Assembly: GCA_965227265.1 (NCBI GenBank)
Contig: OZ245738.1
Span: 2,480,001 to 2,544,000, forward strand
Length of the DNA: 64,000 bases
DNA from: UBA2336 sp965227265
GTDB lineage: Bacteria; Bacteroidota; Bacteroidia; Cytophagales; Cyclobacteriaceae
Reading direction: 5' to 3'
Below are positions 6,806 through 14,517 of the stretch, one piece after another (position 1 is the first letter of the stretch; every line of letters starts with the position of its first letter). The notes beneath the pieces were generated by a model. That model was not told the origin of the DNA, searched no databases, and worked only from the letters and a program-made list of their open reading frames with translations. The position numbers were made by a program, and so were the translations under genes.

Positions 6806-6878
6806 TGGACCCGGAGGGAGTCGAACCCCCAACCTTCTGATCCGTAGTCAGATGCTATATCCATTAAGCCACGGGTCC
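6806..6878 (-). tRNA. tRNA-Arg (anticodon ACG)
   Basis: The reverse strand folds as a full 73-base cloverleaf. The 7-bp acceptor pairs GGACCCG with CGGGTCC and the discriminator is A. There is a D arm (GCTTAATGGATATAGC), an anticodon stem TCTGA with TCAGA around loop CTACGGA (anticodon ACG), and a T arm with GTTCGA. CCA is not encoded. The ACG form is normally converted to ICG by TadA and reads CGU, CGC and CGA. Its 3' side faces the integrase, the usual arrangement for tRNA-targeted elements. Confidence 0.95.
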
Positions 6879-6896
6879 AGTGTTATTTTTGGACTG

Positions 6897-6930
6897 CAAA
6901 TGTAAATAATTAATCAATTCATCCAAAAAC
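6897..6930 (-). promoter_or_regulatory. Promoter of tRNA-Arg
   Basis: On the reverse strand a -7 element TACATTTG (6904-6897) is preceded, 18-19 bases away, by TTTTTGG (6930-6924). This is a full match to the Bacteroidota sigma-A consensus and ends 18 bases from the mature tRNA 5' end. Confidence 0.7.
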
Positions 6931-6933
6931 AGC

Positions 6934-6965
6934 TTTTGCACCCGATACCAAAAAGTCTATTTTTG
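6934..6965 (+). promoter_or_regulatory. Promoter of the beta-barrel gene
   Basis: TTTTG (6934-6938), then 19 bases, then TATTTTTG (6958-6965) match the TTTG/TAnnTTTG consensus. Transcription would start near 6971. This rules out the GTG at 6965 as start and supports the ATG at 6986. Confidence 0.75.
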
Positions 6966-6985
6966 TGCCTCCATATCCAACTGAA

Positions 6986-7711
6986 ATGAGAATACTGACA
7001 AAAAACATAAGCATTTTACTTTTCCTCGTAACACTCGGCAGTACTGCTTTCGCCCAGGGTGATTCTGGAGTAACTCCAAGAAAAGGTCGCCCGAACATAC
7101 CGGGTACATTTCAGATAGATTTAGGCTTTAATTTCCCTTCTGAGAAAGATGGCTTCAATACCAGCGTAATAGGATCGAGTACTGTGAACATTTACTATTT
7201 CTACGATATGCGCATCGGGAAATCAAAGTTCAGTATTCATCCAGGACTGGGCCTCGGGCTTGAGCGCTATAAATTTAATAACAATAAAACACTTGGGTAT
7301 ACCAGCACTGCACTTGATACCGTAGCCATGGTATTTCCTGAAGTTTCTAACCTTAAGAAATCAAAGCTTATAACAAACTACCTTGATATTCCACTGGAAG
7401 TGAGATTCAGTACCCGCCCGGATGATCCTAATCGTAGTTTCAAAGTATCACTTGGCTTTAAGTTTGGAGTACTTTATGATTCGTTTACGAAAATCAAGTA
7501 CAGTGAAGATGGAGAAAAGAAAAAGGTAAAAAACAAACAGAATTTTAATCTTTACCCGATTCGCTATGGCCCGTATATTCGCATTGGTGGCGGAAATCTT
7601 TCGGTGTATGCGTATTATAGTTTATCACCGTTATTCAGACCGGGCATCGGACCTGGTGTTGATCAGGATATCAATAACTTAACATTTGGTATTTCATTCG
7701 CATCGTTCTAA
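6986..7711 (+). CDS. Outer-membrane beta-barrel protein (porin family)
   Basis: The protein has 241 residues. The start MRILTKNISILLFLVTLGST opens a signal peptide that ends at AFAQ. The mature part is rich in alternating aromatic strands (FQIDLGFNFP, VNIYYFYDMRIG, FSIHPGLGLGLERYKF, LSVYAYYSLSPLF) and ends in FGISFASF, with a terminal aromatic typical for Bam-assembled barrels. It resembles the PorT/outer-membrane beta-barrel families common in Bacteroidota, but no specific function can be given. It is transcribed alone, from its own promoter to the terminator at 7737. Confidence 0.7.
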   Translation: MRILTKNISILLFLVTLGSTAFAQGDSGVTPRKGRPNIPGTFQIDLGFNFPSEKDGFNTSVIGSSTVNIYYFYDMRIGKSKFSIHPGLGLGLERYKFNNNKTLGYTSTALDTVAMVFPEVSNLKKSKLITNYLDIPLEVRFSTRPDDPNRSFKVSLGFKFGVLYDSFTKIKYSEDGEKKKVKNKQNFNLYPIRYGPYIRIGGGNLSVYAYYSLSPLFRPGIGPGVDQDINNLTFGISFASF

Positions 7712-7736
7712 ACTAAAATAGAACAATTCTTAACTG

Positions 7737-7766
7737 AACCCTGACAGTACCGTCAGGGTTTTTTAT
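7737..7766. terminator. Intrinsic terminator between barrel gene and paaG-like gene
   Basis: AACCCTGAC (7737-7745), loop AGTACC, GTCAGGGTT (7752-7760) and a T run form a strong plus-strand terminator. On the minus strand the flank lacks a long T run, so it mainly serves the barrel gene. Confidence 0.85.
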
Positions 7767-8548
7767 TTTCCTTTAAAATCCGGCTTACGTTTTTCGAGGA
7801 ACGCTGTTACACCTTCTTTATAATCACTCGAGGTACCAGCGATCTCCTGACAATACGCTTCATACTCGAGCATTTCTTCAAGTGTACTGGTAACAGATTT
7901 ATTAAGCATCTTTTTAATCAAGCCGATTGATTTGGTAGGTGCTTTTGCAAAATAGTCAGTATAAAATTTAACTGCGCTATCAAGTTCGCTTGCAGGAACA
8001 GCTCTATTAATCAATCCAATGGAAACCGCTTCACTTGCCTTCACACGATTGCCCATACTGCACAACTCAAATGCCCTATTCATTCCTACTGTACGGGGTA
8101 AGAAATACGAAGAGCCTGAATCCGGTACCAGACCGATATTAATAAATACTTCAATCAACGTTGCGTCTTCTGAAGCCACGATAACATCACACGCTAACGC
8201 CAATGAACAACCTGCACCAGCCGCAACACCGTTCAACCGACATACGATAGGCTTTGGAAGATTACGCATCGCGCTGATGATCGGATTGTATCGCTTATGA
8301 AGGGATTGCAGGAATGAACGCTTTTGATCGCCCGATGCTGCTTTAAGATCCTGGCCTGAACAAAAAGCTTTTCCTTCTCCGGTTAAGACAACAACTCTTA
8401 CCTGTTCATCTTTTGAAACAGCTTTTAATGCATCCTGAAGCTCATACGTAATCTCATCATTGAGTGCATTATAAACATCCGGGCGATTGAGTGCTATTGT
8501 GGCCACGCCTTGCTCAACTGAGTACTTCAGGTATTGATACTTGCTCAT
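7763..8548 (-). CDS. paaG: Enoyl-CoA hydratase/isomerase, PaaG-like
   Basis: The protein has 261 residues of crotonase fold, from MSKYQYLKYSVEQ at 8548. A longer frame to 8581 would overlap the upstream gene. The motifs are FCSGQDL (62-68), the oxyanion-hole stretch GVAAGAGCSLALACD (107-121) and GLVPDSGSSYFLPR, in which D143 matches the catalytic aspartate of PaaG. PaaG converts the ring-epoxide of phenylacetyl-CoA to its oxepin and can act as a delta3-delta2 enoyl-CoA isomerase. No other paa genes are nearby, so a role in general fatty-acyl isomerisation is as likely as phenylacetate breakdown. The gene begins 10 bases after the PAP2-like gene. Confidence 0.8.
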   Translation of the reverse strand: MSKYQYLKYSVEQGVATIALNRPDVYNALNDEITYELQDALKAVSKDEQVRVVVLTGEGKAFCSGQDLKAASGDQKRSFLQSLHKRYNPIISAMRNLPKPIVCRLNGVAAGAGCSLALACDVIVASEDATLIEVFINIGLVPDSGSSYFLPRTVGMNRAFELCSMGNRVKASEAVSIGLINRAVPASELDSAVKFYTDYFAKAPTKSIGLIKKMLNKSVTSTLEEMLEYEAYCQEIAGTSSDYKEGVTAFLEKRKPDFKGK

Positions 8549-8558
8549 ACAGGTATGT

Positions 8559-9182
8559 TTAAAATAAAAAGATGATTCCAAAAAAGCCGATCAGAAAACC
8601 AGACACCGCTCCTACCAAAACTTGTCTAGGAGTATGTGCATTCAACTGAAGTCTTGCTGACATGATAATTCCTGACAATACAACTACCCCAATCGTAATC
8701 CATAGCAGTAAGGTATTATCCGATTCCTTATTTAAGGGCATTAAAATTCCTACCAAACCCATAATACCGATCGCATGAATACTGACTTTATAAAATAGTG
8801 TGATCAATGTTCCGATCAATACCAGGCAATCCATGATCAGCAAAAACTTGAAGATATTATCTTCCAACCCGATTCTATTCTGATAGGTAAGCATATAGGT
8901 GAACAATCCGTACATAGTAAGGATCATGAAAAAAGGAAAAACGCGCTCCTGCCGGCTTTCGAGTGTAAAGGATTTGATGGATCCCAGGATCTTTAAAATT
9001 GACATCATTAATACCGGCAACACAAATGTGATAATAAAAAAAAGGCCTAAAAATAAAAGCTGTGAACTCGCTGTGATGGGATATAGCGCAGCTGGCAAAA
9101 GAAAAACCATTAGCATAAATAAGTATGTGCCCATCAATAACGGGTGGAATACATACGAAACGATCTTGGCGAGTGCATTCAC
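8559..9182 (-). CDS. PAP2-like integral membrane protein
   Basis: The protein has 207 residues with about six hydrophobic segments. Parts of the PAP2 phosphatase signature are recognisable: SRQERVFPF in place of KxxxxxxRP, VSIHAIG for the SGH region, and SARLQLNAHTPRQVLVG for SRxxxxxHxxxD. Key residues of the third motif are altered (R in place of D after the TP), so catalysis is uncertain. Lipid phosphate or polyprenyl phosphate metabolism is the likely setting. The start is GTG at 9182, overlapping the rpoN stop (TAGTG), which implies translational coupling with rpoN. Confidence 0.65.
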   Translation of the reverse strand: MNALAKIVSYVFHPLLMGTYLFMLMVFLLPAALYPITASSQLLFLGLFFIITFVLPVLMMSILKILGSIKSFTLESRQERVFPFFMILTMYGLFTYMLTYQNRIGLEDNIFKFLLIMDCLVLIGTLITLFYKVSIHAIGIMGLVGILMPLNKESDNTLLLWITIGVVVLSGIIMSARLQLNAHTPRQVLVGAVSGFLIGFFGIIFLF

Positions 9183-10642
9183 TACTTCATCTCTTTACGG
9201 AGGCGCGCAACCGGGATGTTAAGCTGCTCGCGATATTTGGCTACGGTGCGCCTGGCAATGTTATAACCTTTATCGTTCAGGATTTTTTCAAGACGGTCAT
9301 CCGAAAATGGTTTGTTCTTATCCTCTGCTTCGATAATATCTTTAATGATCTGCTTAACTTCTCGCGAGCTTACCTCTTCACCCGAATCGGTAGAAATACC
9401 CTCTGAGAAGAAATATTTCAATGGGAAAATTCCAAAATCAGTTTGAACTGCTTTGCTGCTGGCAACACGTGATACGGTTGAAATATCCATGCTGATCATC
9501 TGCGCAATGTCTTTCAAGATCATGGGTCTTAGCTTGGTCTCATCGCCCTCCAGGAAGAAATCGTATTGAAAGTCAACAATCGCTTTCATGGTGCGAAGCA
9601 ACGTATGCTGACGTTGTTTAATGGCATCAATGAACCATTTGGCAGCATCAAGCTTTTGCTTAACAAACGTTACTGCTTCTTTAAGTTTTTTATCCTTCTT
9701 ATCGCCCTTATCGTAAGCTTTAAACATTTCTGTATACGACTTACTGATGCGCAACTCCGGAGCATTTCTTGAATTCAAGGAGAGCTCAAGCTTACCATTG
9801 CTGTTCACCAGAATAAAATCAGGCATGATGTACTGATTTTTTACCATACCAGTTGTGCTGCCACTACCTGGTTTCGGATTCAGCTTAACGATCAGCTCCA
9901 TGGCGTCACGCACAAACTCTTCGTCTTCCGTACCTAGCTTCTTCTGGATTTTCTGATAATGCTTCTTGGTGAACTCCTCAAAGCACTCTTCAATTATTTT
10001 CTTAGCAACCGCTACGTCAATGTCGTGACCATTATCCATGCGTTCAAGCTGCAACAATAAACATTCTTGTAGATTCCGAGCTGCAATACCAGCCGGATCA
10101 AACTGTTGTATTTTTTTCAGGATCGATTCAACTTCTTCCGCAGTGGTATCAATGCCTTGTGAAAAAGCAAGGTCATTCACGATCGCTTCAAGCTCCCTGC
10201 GGATGTATCCATCAGCTTCAATACTTCCTACTAGTTGTTTCCCGATGGCATCTTGTTGCTCATTTAATCCCAGATAGCCAAGCTGTGACATTAGCTGCTC
10301 ATGTAGACTGGTTCCCATAGGAATGGGCATCTCACGATCATCTTCCTCGCCACCGCCATCGCTTTGCATTTTATAGCCGATCGAGTCATCATCGCCTAAA
10401 TAATCTTTCAGGTCAACATCTTCCTCACTTTTGGATTCTGCTTCGTCAAATTCCTGTTCTGCCTCAGCTTTCTCTTCTGGTTGCTGCTCATCTTCGCCTT
10501 CTTCCAGCGCAGGATTGATTTCGAGCTCTTCTTCGATCCGGGTGTCGAGCTCGGCCGTAGGCACCTGCAGCAGCTTGATAAACTGGATCTGCTGGGGTGA
10601 CAGCTTTTGTTGTAAGGATTGATTTAGTCCGAGTCTCTGCAT
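9182..10642 (-). CDS. rpoN: RNA polymerase sigma-54 factor
   Basis: The protein has 486 residues from MQRLGLNQSLQQKLSPQQIQ at 10642, the typical glutamine-rich region I that contacts the activator. The open frame continues to 10741 but the added sequence does not resemble RpoN. An acidic linker (about 50-110, many E and D) is region II. The core-binding domain follows. The helix-turn-helix includes ISMDISTVSRVASSK, and the RpoN box ARRTVAKYRE lies at 463-472. It directs transcription from -24/-12 promoters with AAA+ activators, none of which is encoded in this window. It is the first gene of an rpoN/PAP2-like/paaG-like operon. Confidence 0.97.
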   Translation of the reverse strand: MQRLGLNQSLQQKLSPQQIQFIKLLQVPTAELDTRIEEELEINPALEEGEDEQQPEEKAEAEQEFDEAESKSEEDVDLKDYLGDDDSIGYKMQSDGGGEEDDREMPIPMGTSLHEQLMSQLGYLGLNEQQDAIGKQLVGSIEADGYIRRELEAIVNDLAFSQGIDTTAEEVESILKKIQQFDPAGIAARNLQECLLLQLERMDNGHDIDVAVAKKIIEECFEEFTKKHYQKIQKKLGTEDEEFVRDAMELIVKLNPKPGSGSTTGMVKNQYIMPDFILVNSNGKLELSLNSRNAPELRISKSYTEMFKAYDKGDKKDKKLKEAVTFVKQKLDAAKWFIDAIKQRQHTLLRTMKAIVDFQYDFFLEGDETKLRPMILKDIAQMISMDISTVSRVASSKAVQTDFGIFPLKYFFSEGISTDSGEEVSSREVKQIIKDIIEAEDKNKPFSDDRLEKILNDKGYNIARRTVAKYREQLNIPVARLRKEMK

Positions 10643-10835
10643 TATTCTCTGTCTCTTCTGAGTTCCTGATCGATAGGCAAAGTTATCAAATCGCCTTGTT
10701 CCTGAAAATCCGGCAACGCAATTGGCGTACCAAATCAGCAACTTTAAATAGTTTTTTGATAAAATTTACAAAATGACGTTTTTTGCGCCCTTGCTGTCGG
10801 TGAAAAGCATTTGATCTACAGTCAATTACACTACT

Positions 10836-12272
10836 ATGAAACGAACTAAAATAAAAGAGCTTCTGTCAACAACGCCTTCCGGGCAAACCGTAATCGTGCA
10901 GGGCTGGGTGCGAACTTTCCGCAACAATCAATTTATCTCCATTAATGACGGCTCTACAATTCAGAATATCCAGGCAGTAGTCGACTTCACGGCTACCAAT
11001 GAAGCATTATTAAAGAGAATTACAACCGGAGCATGTATTTCGGTTTCCGGAGAGCTTATCGCTTCGCTTGGTAAAGGACAGGCCGTAGAAGTTAAAGTAA
11101 AAGAGCTTACTATACTCGGTGATTGTGATGCTGAAGCATATCCGTTGCAACTTAAGAACAGACCAAGCCTTGAATATTTGCGTGAGATTGCTCACCTGAG
11201 ATCGCGTACCAATACGTTTGGTGCTGTGATGCGTGTACGCCATGCCATGGCCTTCGCGATTCATAAGTTTTATAACGATCGTGGATTCACCTATGTGCAT
11301 ACACCTGTCATTACAGGTTCAGATGCTGAAGGTGCTGGCGCGATGTTCAAAGTAACAACACTCGATCTGAACAAGCTGCCTAAGAACGAGCAAGGTCACA
11401 TCGACTATAAAGAAGATTTTTTTGGCAAGGAGACTAATCTTACTGTATCCGGACAGCTTGAAGGTGAAACGTATGCGCTTGCCTTGGGAGAGATTTATAC
11501 ATTCGGGCCAACCTTTCGTGCAGAGAACTCAAACACTACACGTCATTTAGCAGAGTTTTGGATGATCGAGCCTGAAATGGCTTTCTACGATCTGAAAGAC
11601 AACATGGAATTGGCGGAAGCTTTCCTCAAATATTTATGTAAGTATGCATTGGATAATTGTGCTGATGATCTAGAGTTCCTGAATAAGCGTGCGCAGGAAG
11701 AAGAAGCTGCCAAGCCACAAGATCAGCGTAGCGAGCTTGGATTGTTAGATCGATTAAAGTTCATTGTTGAAAATGAATTTCAACGTTTGTCATACACCGA
11801 AGCGATTGATATTCTAAAAAATTCCAATCCAAACAAGAAAAAGAAATTTCAGTACCTGATTGAAAACTGGGGTGTTGATTTACAATCGGAACATGAACGT
11901 TACTTGGTAGAAAAGCATTTCAAGAAGCCAGTTATACTTTATAATTATCCGGCAGAGATCAAAGCATTTTACATGCGTCAAAACGAAGACGGAAAAACTG
12001 TTTCTGCGATGGATGTTTTATTCCCCGGTATTGGTGAGATCATTGGTGGCTCGCAACGCGAAGAACGGTATGACAGACTATTGAAGCGTGTCCAAGAAAT
12101 GGGCTTACCCGAAAAAGAATTGTGGTGGTATCTGGATCTGCGCAAATTCGGCTCAGCGCCTCATAGCGGTTTTGGATTAGGGTTTGAGCGTTTGATGCTA
12201 TTTGTAACGGGCATGACAAATATTCGCGATGTAATTCCTTTTCCGCGTTTCCCGGGAAGCGCTGAATTTTAG
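10836..12272 (+). CDS. asnS: Asparaginyl-tRNA synthetase
   Basis: The protein has 478 residues, the usual length. An N-terminal OB-fold anticodon-binding domain (IVQGWVRTFRNNQFISINDGS) is followed by a class II catalytic core. Motif 2 lies around TFRAENSNTTRHLAEFWMIEPE. Motif 3 is GFGLGFERLMLFVTGMTNIRDVIPFPR near the C-terminus. The stretch preceding motif 3 (LWWYLDLRKFGSAPHSG) is specific for AsnRS against AspRS. It charges tRNA-Asn directly in the cytoplasm. It is a single-gene unit whose stop lies only two bases from the end of the convergent response-regulator gene. Confidence 0.97.
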   Translation: MKRTKIKELLSTTPSGQTVIVQGWVRTFRNNQFISINDGSTIQNIQAVVDFTATNEALLKRITTGACISVSGELIASLGKGQAVEVKVKELTILGDCDAEAYPLQLKNRPSLEYLREIAHLRSRTNTFGAVMRVRHAMAFAIHKFYNDRGFTYVHTPVITGSDAEGAGAMFKVTTLDLNKLPKNEQGHIDYKEDFFGKETNLTVSGQLEGETYALALGEIYTFGPTFRAENSNTTRHLAEFWMIEPEMAFYDLKDNMELAEAFLKYLCKYALDNCADDLEFLNKRAQEEEAAKPQDQRSELGLLDRLKFIVENEFQRLSYTEAIDILKNSNPNKKKKFQYLIENWGVDLQSEHERYLVEKHFKKPVILYNYPAEIKAFYMRQNEDGKTVSAMDVLFPGIGEIIGGSQREERYDRLLKRVQEMGLPEKELWWYLDLRKFGSAPHSGFGLGFERLMLFVTGMTNIRDVIPFPRFPGSAEF

Positions 12273-12274
12273 AT

Positions 12275-12655
12275 TTACAACAAAACGTCTTTCAGTTTGT
12301 CCAATGTAACAGGCTTGATGAGGTAATTCGTTACGCCCAACTCGCGCACCCGATCAATATCCTTAGGATTAATCGATGAAGTGATTACAACAACGTTTAC
12401 GCGTTCCATGCCGGGTACCCGAAGCTTTCGAAACGCTTCCAAAAAGCCAAAGCCGTCAAGCTCAGGCATTGTTAGGTCAAGCAAAATTGCATCGGGTAAT
12501 GTAGCCGTTCCTGAAAAATACCCATTGAGCAAATCAAGTGCTTGCTTTCCATTGAGCGCAGTATGGACTTCTTTCGCTAATCCGCCCAGCGAGAGCATGC
12601 GCGTATGCAGAAAATTAAAAATAGGATCGTCATCAACGAGCAATACTTTCTTCAT
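12275..12655 (-). CDS. Single-domain response regulator
   Basis: The protein has 126 residues from MKKVLLVDDDPIFNFLHTRM at 12655, which is a complete receiver domain with no output domain. The phosphorylation set is intact: acidic pocket D8-D10, phospho-acceptor D60 (ILLDLTMPELDG), T92 (ITSS) and K114 (YLIKP). This is the Bacteroidota family of stand-alone CheY-like regulators that receive phosphate from hybrid kinases. No kinase gene is adjacent. It ends two bases from asnS, with no terminator between, so the two convergent transcripts probably overlap. Confidence 0.9.
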   Translation of the reverse strand: MKKVLLVDDDPIFNFLHTRMLSLGGLAKEVHTALNGKQALDLLNGYFSGTATLPDAILLDLTMPELDGFGFLEAFRKLRVPGMERVNVVVITSSINPKDIDRVRELGVTNYLIKPVTLDKLKDVLL

Positions 12656-12998
12656 GTGGGGATACGAAGCTTTATAAAACCTGTGTATATAACGCAAAAA
12701 AGGTTTAGGTAAGCACGGTTTGTGGGAGTTACTCCCACGCTCAAAACCTCGCAACAACGTAATATTCCGATCAGTTAATAACGATTGAATATGCTAATAA
12801 TCAGGAACCATCACCTTTATAGGATAATAAGGATGAGTGGCCATGTAAGAAAACTTCCTACTCTACCAGAAAGCAGCTCATAAAAAGAGAATTTAGAAGG
12901 TTCTCACAACAAATTATTTTACAATCATCCGTAATCCGCATCAGGGTAAGCCGTAGGTTGCGTGTTATTGATAATGAAAACGAACACGGGAGAACTCC
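12656..12998. promoter_or_regulatory. Gap with a perfect palindrome
   Basis: This 343-base gap between divergent genes holds a 17-base palindrome at 12722-12738 (GTGGGAGT, T, ACTCCCAC), 67 bases upstream of the response-regulator start. Its position suits an operator or a 5' leader hairpin. No RNA gene or convincing small ORF was seen in the rest, and no clear promoter box for the sigma-factor gene. Confidence 0.4.
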
Positions 12999-13523
12999 TT
13001 GGCCAATTCCCAACTCAATACCGGTAGCTTCAAAGCATTATTTGAAGCAAGCTTTCATGCATTCTTTCAACCGATGCATCGGTATGCTTATACCCTTTTG
13101 CGTAGTAACGAACGGGCAAGTGACGTGGTGCAGGCAACATTCGTAAAATGGTGGGAAACCGGCACGGAGGTTCAAAGTCTGGAGGATGCAAAGCGTTATT
13201 TATACATAGCTGTTTACCGCAACGCCTTGAATGCCTTACGGGATGACAAAACAAAAATGGCACAGGTAGAGACGCTAAAGTTTCAACAGGATAGATATAC
13301 ACACCATATAGATGGTATGGTTGTAGCGGAACTAGATGAACAGATTAAAAACACCATCGAATCGCTGCCCGAACAATGCAGAATAATCTTTTGCATGAGC
13401 AGGTTTGAAGGGAAGAAATATTCCATCATTGCAGACGAACTGAATATTTCGGTAAAAACGGTGGAAACACAAATGGGCAAAGCGCTCCGGATACTCCGGG
13501 AAAAACTGACTGAATATGTTTAA
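12999..13523 (+). CDS. ECF-type RNA polymerase sigma factor
   Basis: The protein has 174 residues. Region 2 is FQPMHRYAYTLLRSNERASDVVQATFVKWWE. Region 4 carries the helix-turn-helix LPEQCRIIFCMSRFEGKKYSIIADELNISVKTVETQMGKAL (quoted in part: NISVKTVETQMGKAL). This is the Bacteroidota SusC-linked ECF group. The start must be TTG at 12999, because an in-frame stop lies at 12975 and no ATG occurs before region 2; this rare start may limit its level. It is followed after 16 bases by its FecR-type anti-sigma gene. Confidence 0.88.
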   Translation: MANSQLNTGSFKALFEASFHAFFQPMHRYAYTLLRSNERASDVVQATFVKWWETGTEVQSLEDAKRYLYIAVYRNALNALRDDKTKMAQVETLKFQQDRYTHHIDGMVVAELDEQIKNTIESLPEQCRIIFCMSRFEGKKYSIIADELNISVKTVETQMGKALRILREKLTEYV

Positions 13524-13539
13524 CCATTAACAGGTTTGA

Positions 13540-14517
13540 ATGGATGAACTTTACAACGATATCGACATGCTAATTGCGAAATTCCTGGCCGGAGAAGCAT
13601 CGCCCGATGAGGCCATGATGCTGCACGATTGGATTGAGCAATCCGATTCAAACCGAAGATTGATGCAAGCAGCAGAAACTGCGTGGGCATTGAACAACAC
13701 TTCTTATCAAAAACCGGATGTAACAAAAGCATTTCAGGCACTCCCACTTGTTAAGCAAACCAAGCAAGTCTTTTTAACACCCTGGCGTATTGCTGCTTCT
13801 GTACTTATCGTACTCTGCACCGGAGTAAGTCTTTATTTCTTTCTTCGCACAGAGCGTAGCACAAGCCCGGAGAAACTTTGGATCACCAAAGAGAGTACCC
13901 AACGGCCCTACTCCTGGCAGTTGCCGGAAAATACATCTGTAACGCTGAATGGAAATTCAAGCTTACGCTATCCGCAAACTTTTGAAAACATCCGTTCAGT
14001 TACCTTAAGCGGAGAAGCCTACTTTCATGTTACGCCTGATCCGCGAAAGACTTTTATTATTTCAGCAGATGCTATAGAAGTTAAAGTCCTTGGAACCGGA
14101 TTTAATGTTACTGCTTATCCGACAGATTCAGTGGTAAGCGTTCAGGTAGTGCACGGAAGCGTTATGATGAAACACGTAACCGACAGCCTGGTGCTGAAAT
14201 CCGGTGAAAAAGGATTGTATCACAAGATCACTCAAAAATTATGGATTGAGAGACCTGAAAATCAAAATAATATCGGTTACGCCACACATACTTTTACCTA
14301 TGCAGATAAATCATTGGCTCAAATACTGGATGACCTGTCTAACGCATACGGGGTTAATTTCGAAGTTGAAAACCCACGCGTAAAAGAATGTCACCTTACC
14401 GGTGAATATCATTCTATGACCTTACCTGTTATACTTGAAGTAATTTCAAAATCACTTGACCTCACCTATAGCATCAACGGAAATCGGGTGTATATTTCCG
14501 GGGATGGATGTTTATAG
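13540..14517 (+). CDS. FecR-family anti-sigma factor
   Basis: The protein has 325 residues. A cytoplasmic N-terminal anti-sigma domain (1-80, EASPDEAMMLHDWIEQ) is followed by one membrane segment at 83-102 (WRIAASVLIVLCTGVSLYFF). The periplasmic FecR domain follows (VTLNGNSSLRYPQTF, VTLSGEAYFHV, FNVTAYPTDSVVSVQVVHGSV), then a C-terminal STN-like DUF4974 module (YADKSLAQILDDLSNAYGVNFEV). It holds the ECF sigma factor until a signal is passed from the outer membrane. The next gene starts inside its last 14 bases. Confidence 0.9.
   Translation: MDELYNDIDMLIAKFLAGEASPDEAMMLHDWIEQSDSNRRLMQAAETAWALNNTSYQKPDVTKAFQALPLVKQTKQVFLTPWRIAASVLIVLCTGVSLYFFLRTERSTSPEKLWITKESTQRPYSWQLPENTSVTLNGNSSLRYPQTFENIRSVTLSGEAYFHVTPDPRKTFIISADAIEVKVLGTGFNVTAYPTDSVVSVQVVHGSVMMKHVTDSLVLKSGEKGLYHKITQKLWIERPENQNNIGYATHTFTYADKSLAQILDDLSNAYGVNFEVENPRVKECHLTGEYHSMTLPVILEVISKSLDLTYSINGNRVYISGDGCL

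Noticed and set aside
10643..10741. N-terminal extension of rpoN to 10741
   Set aside because: The added residues do not match RpoN; the MQRLGLNQSLQQKLSP start is the family's usual one.
12958..13146. Forward frame overlapping the ECF sigma gene start
   Set aside because: It is out of frame with the recognisable sigma factor and has no family match.
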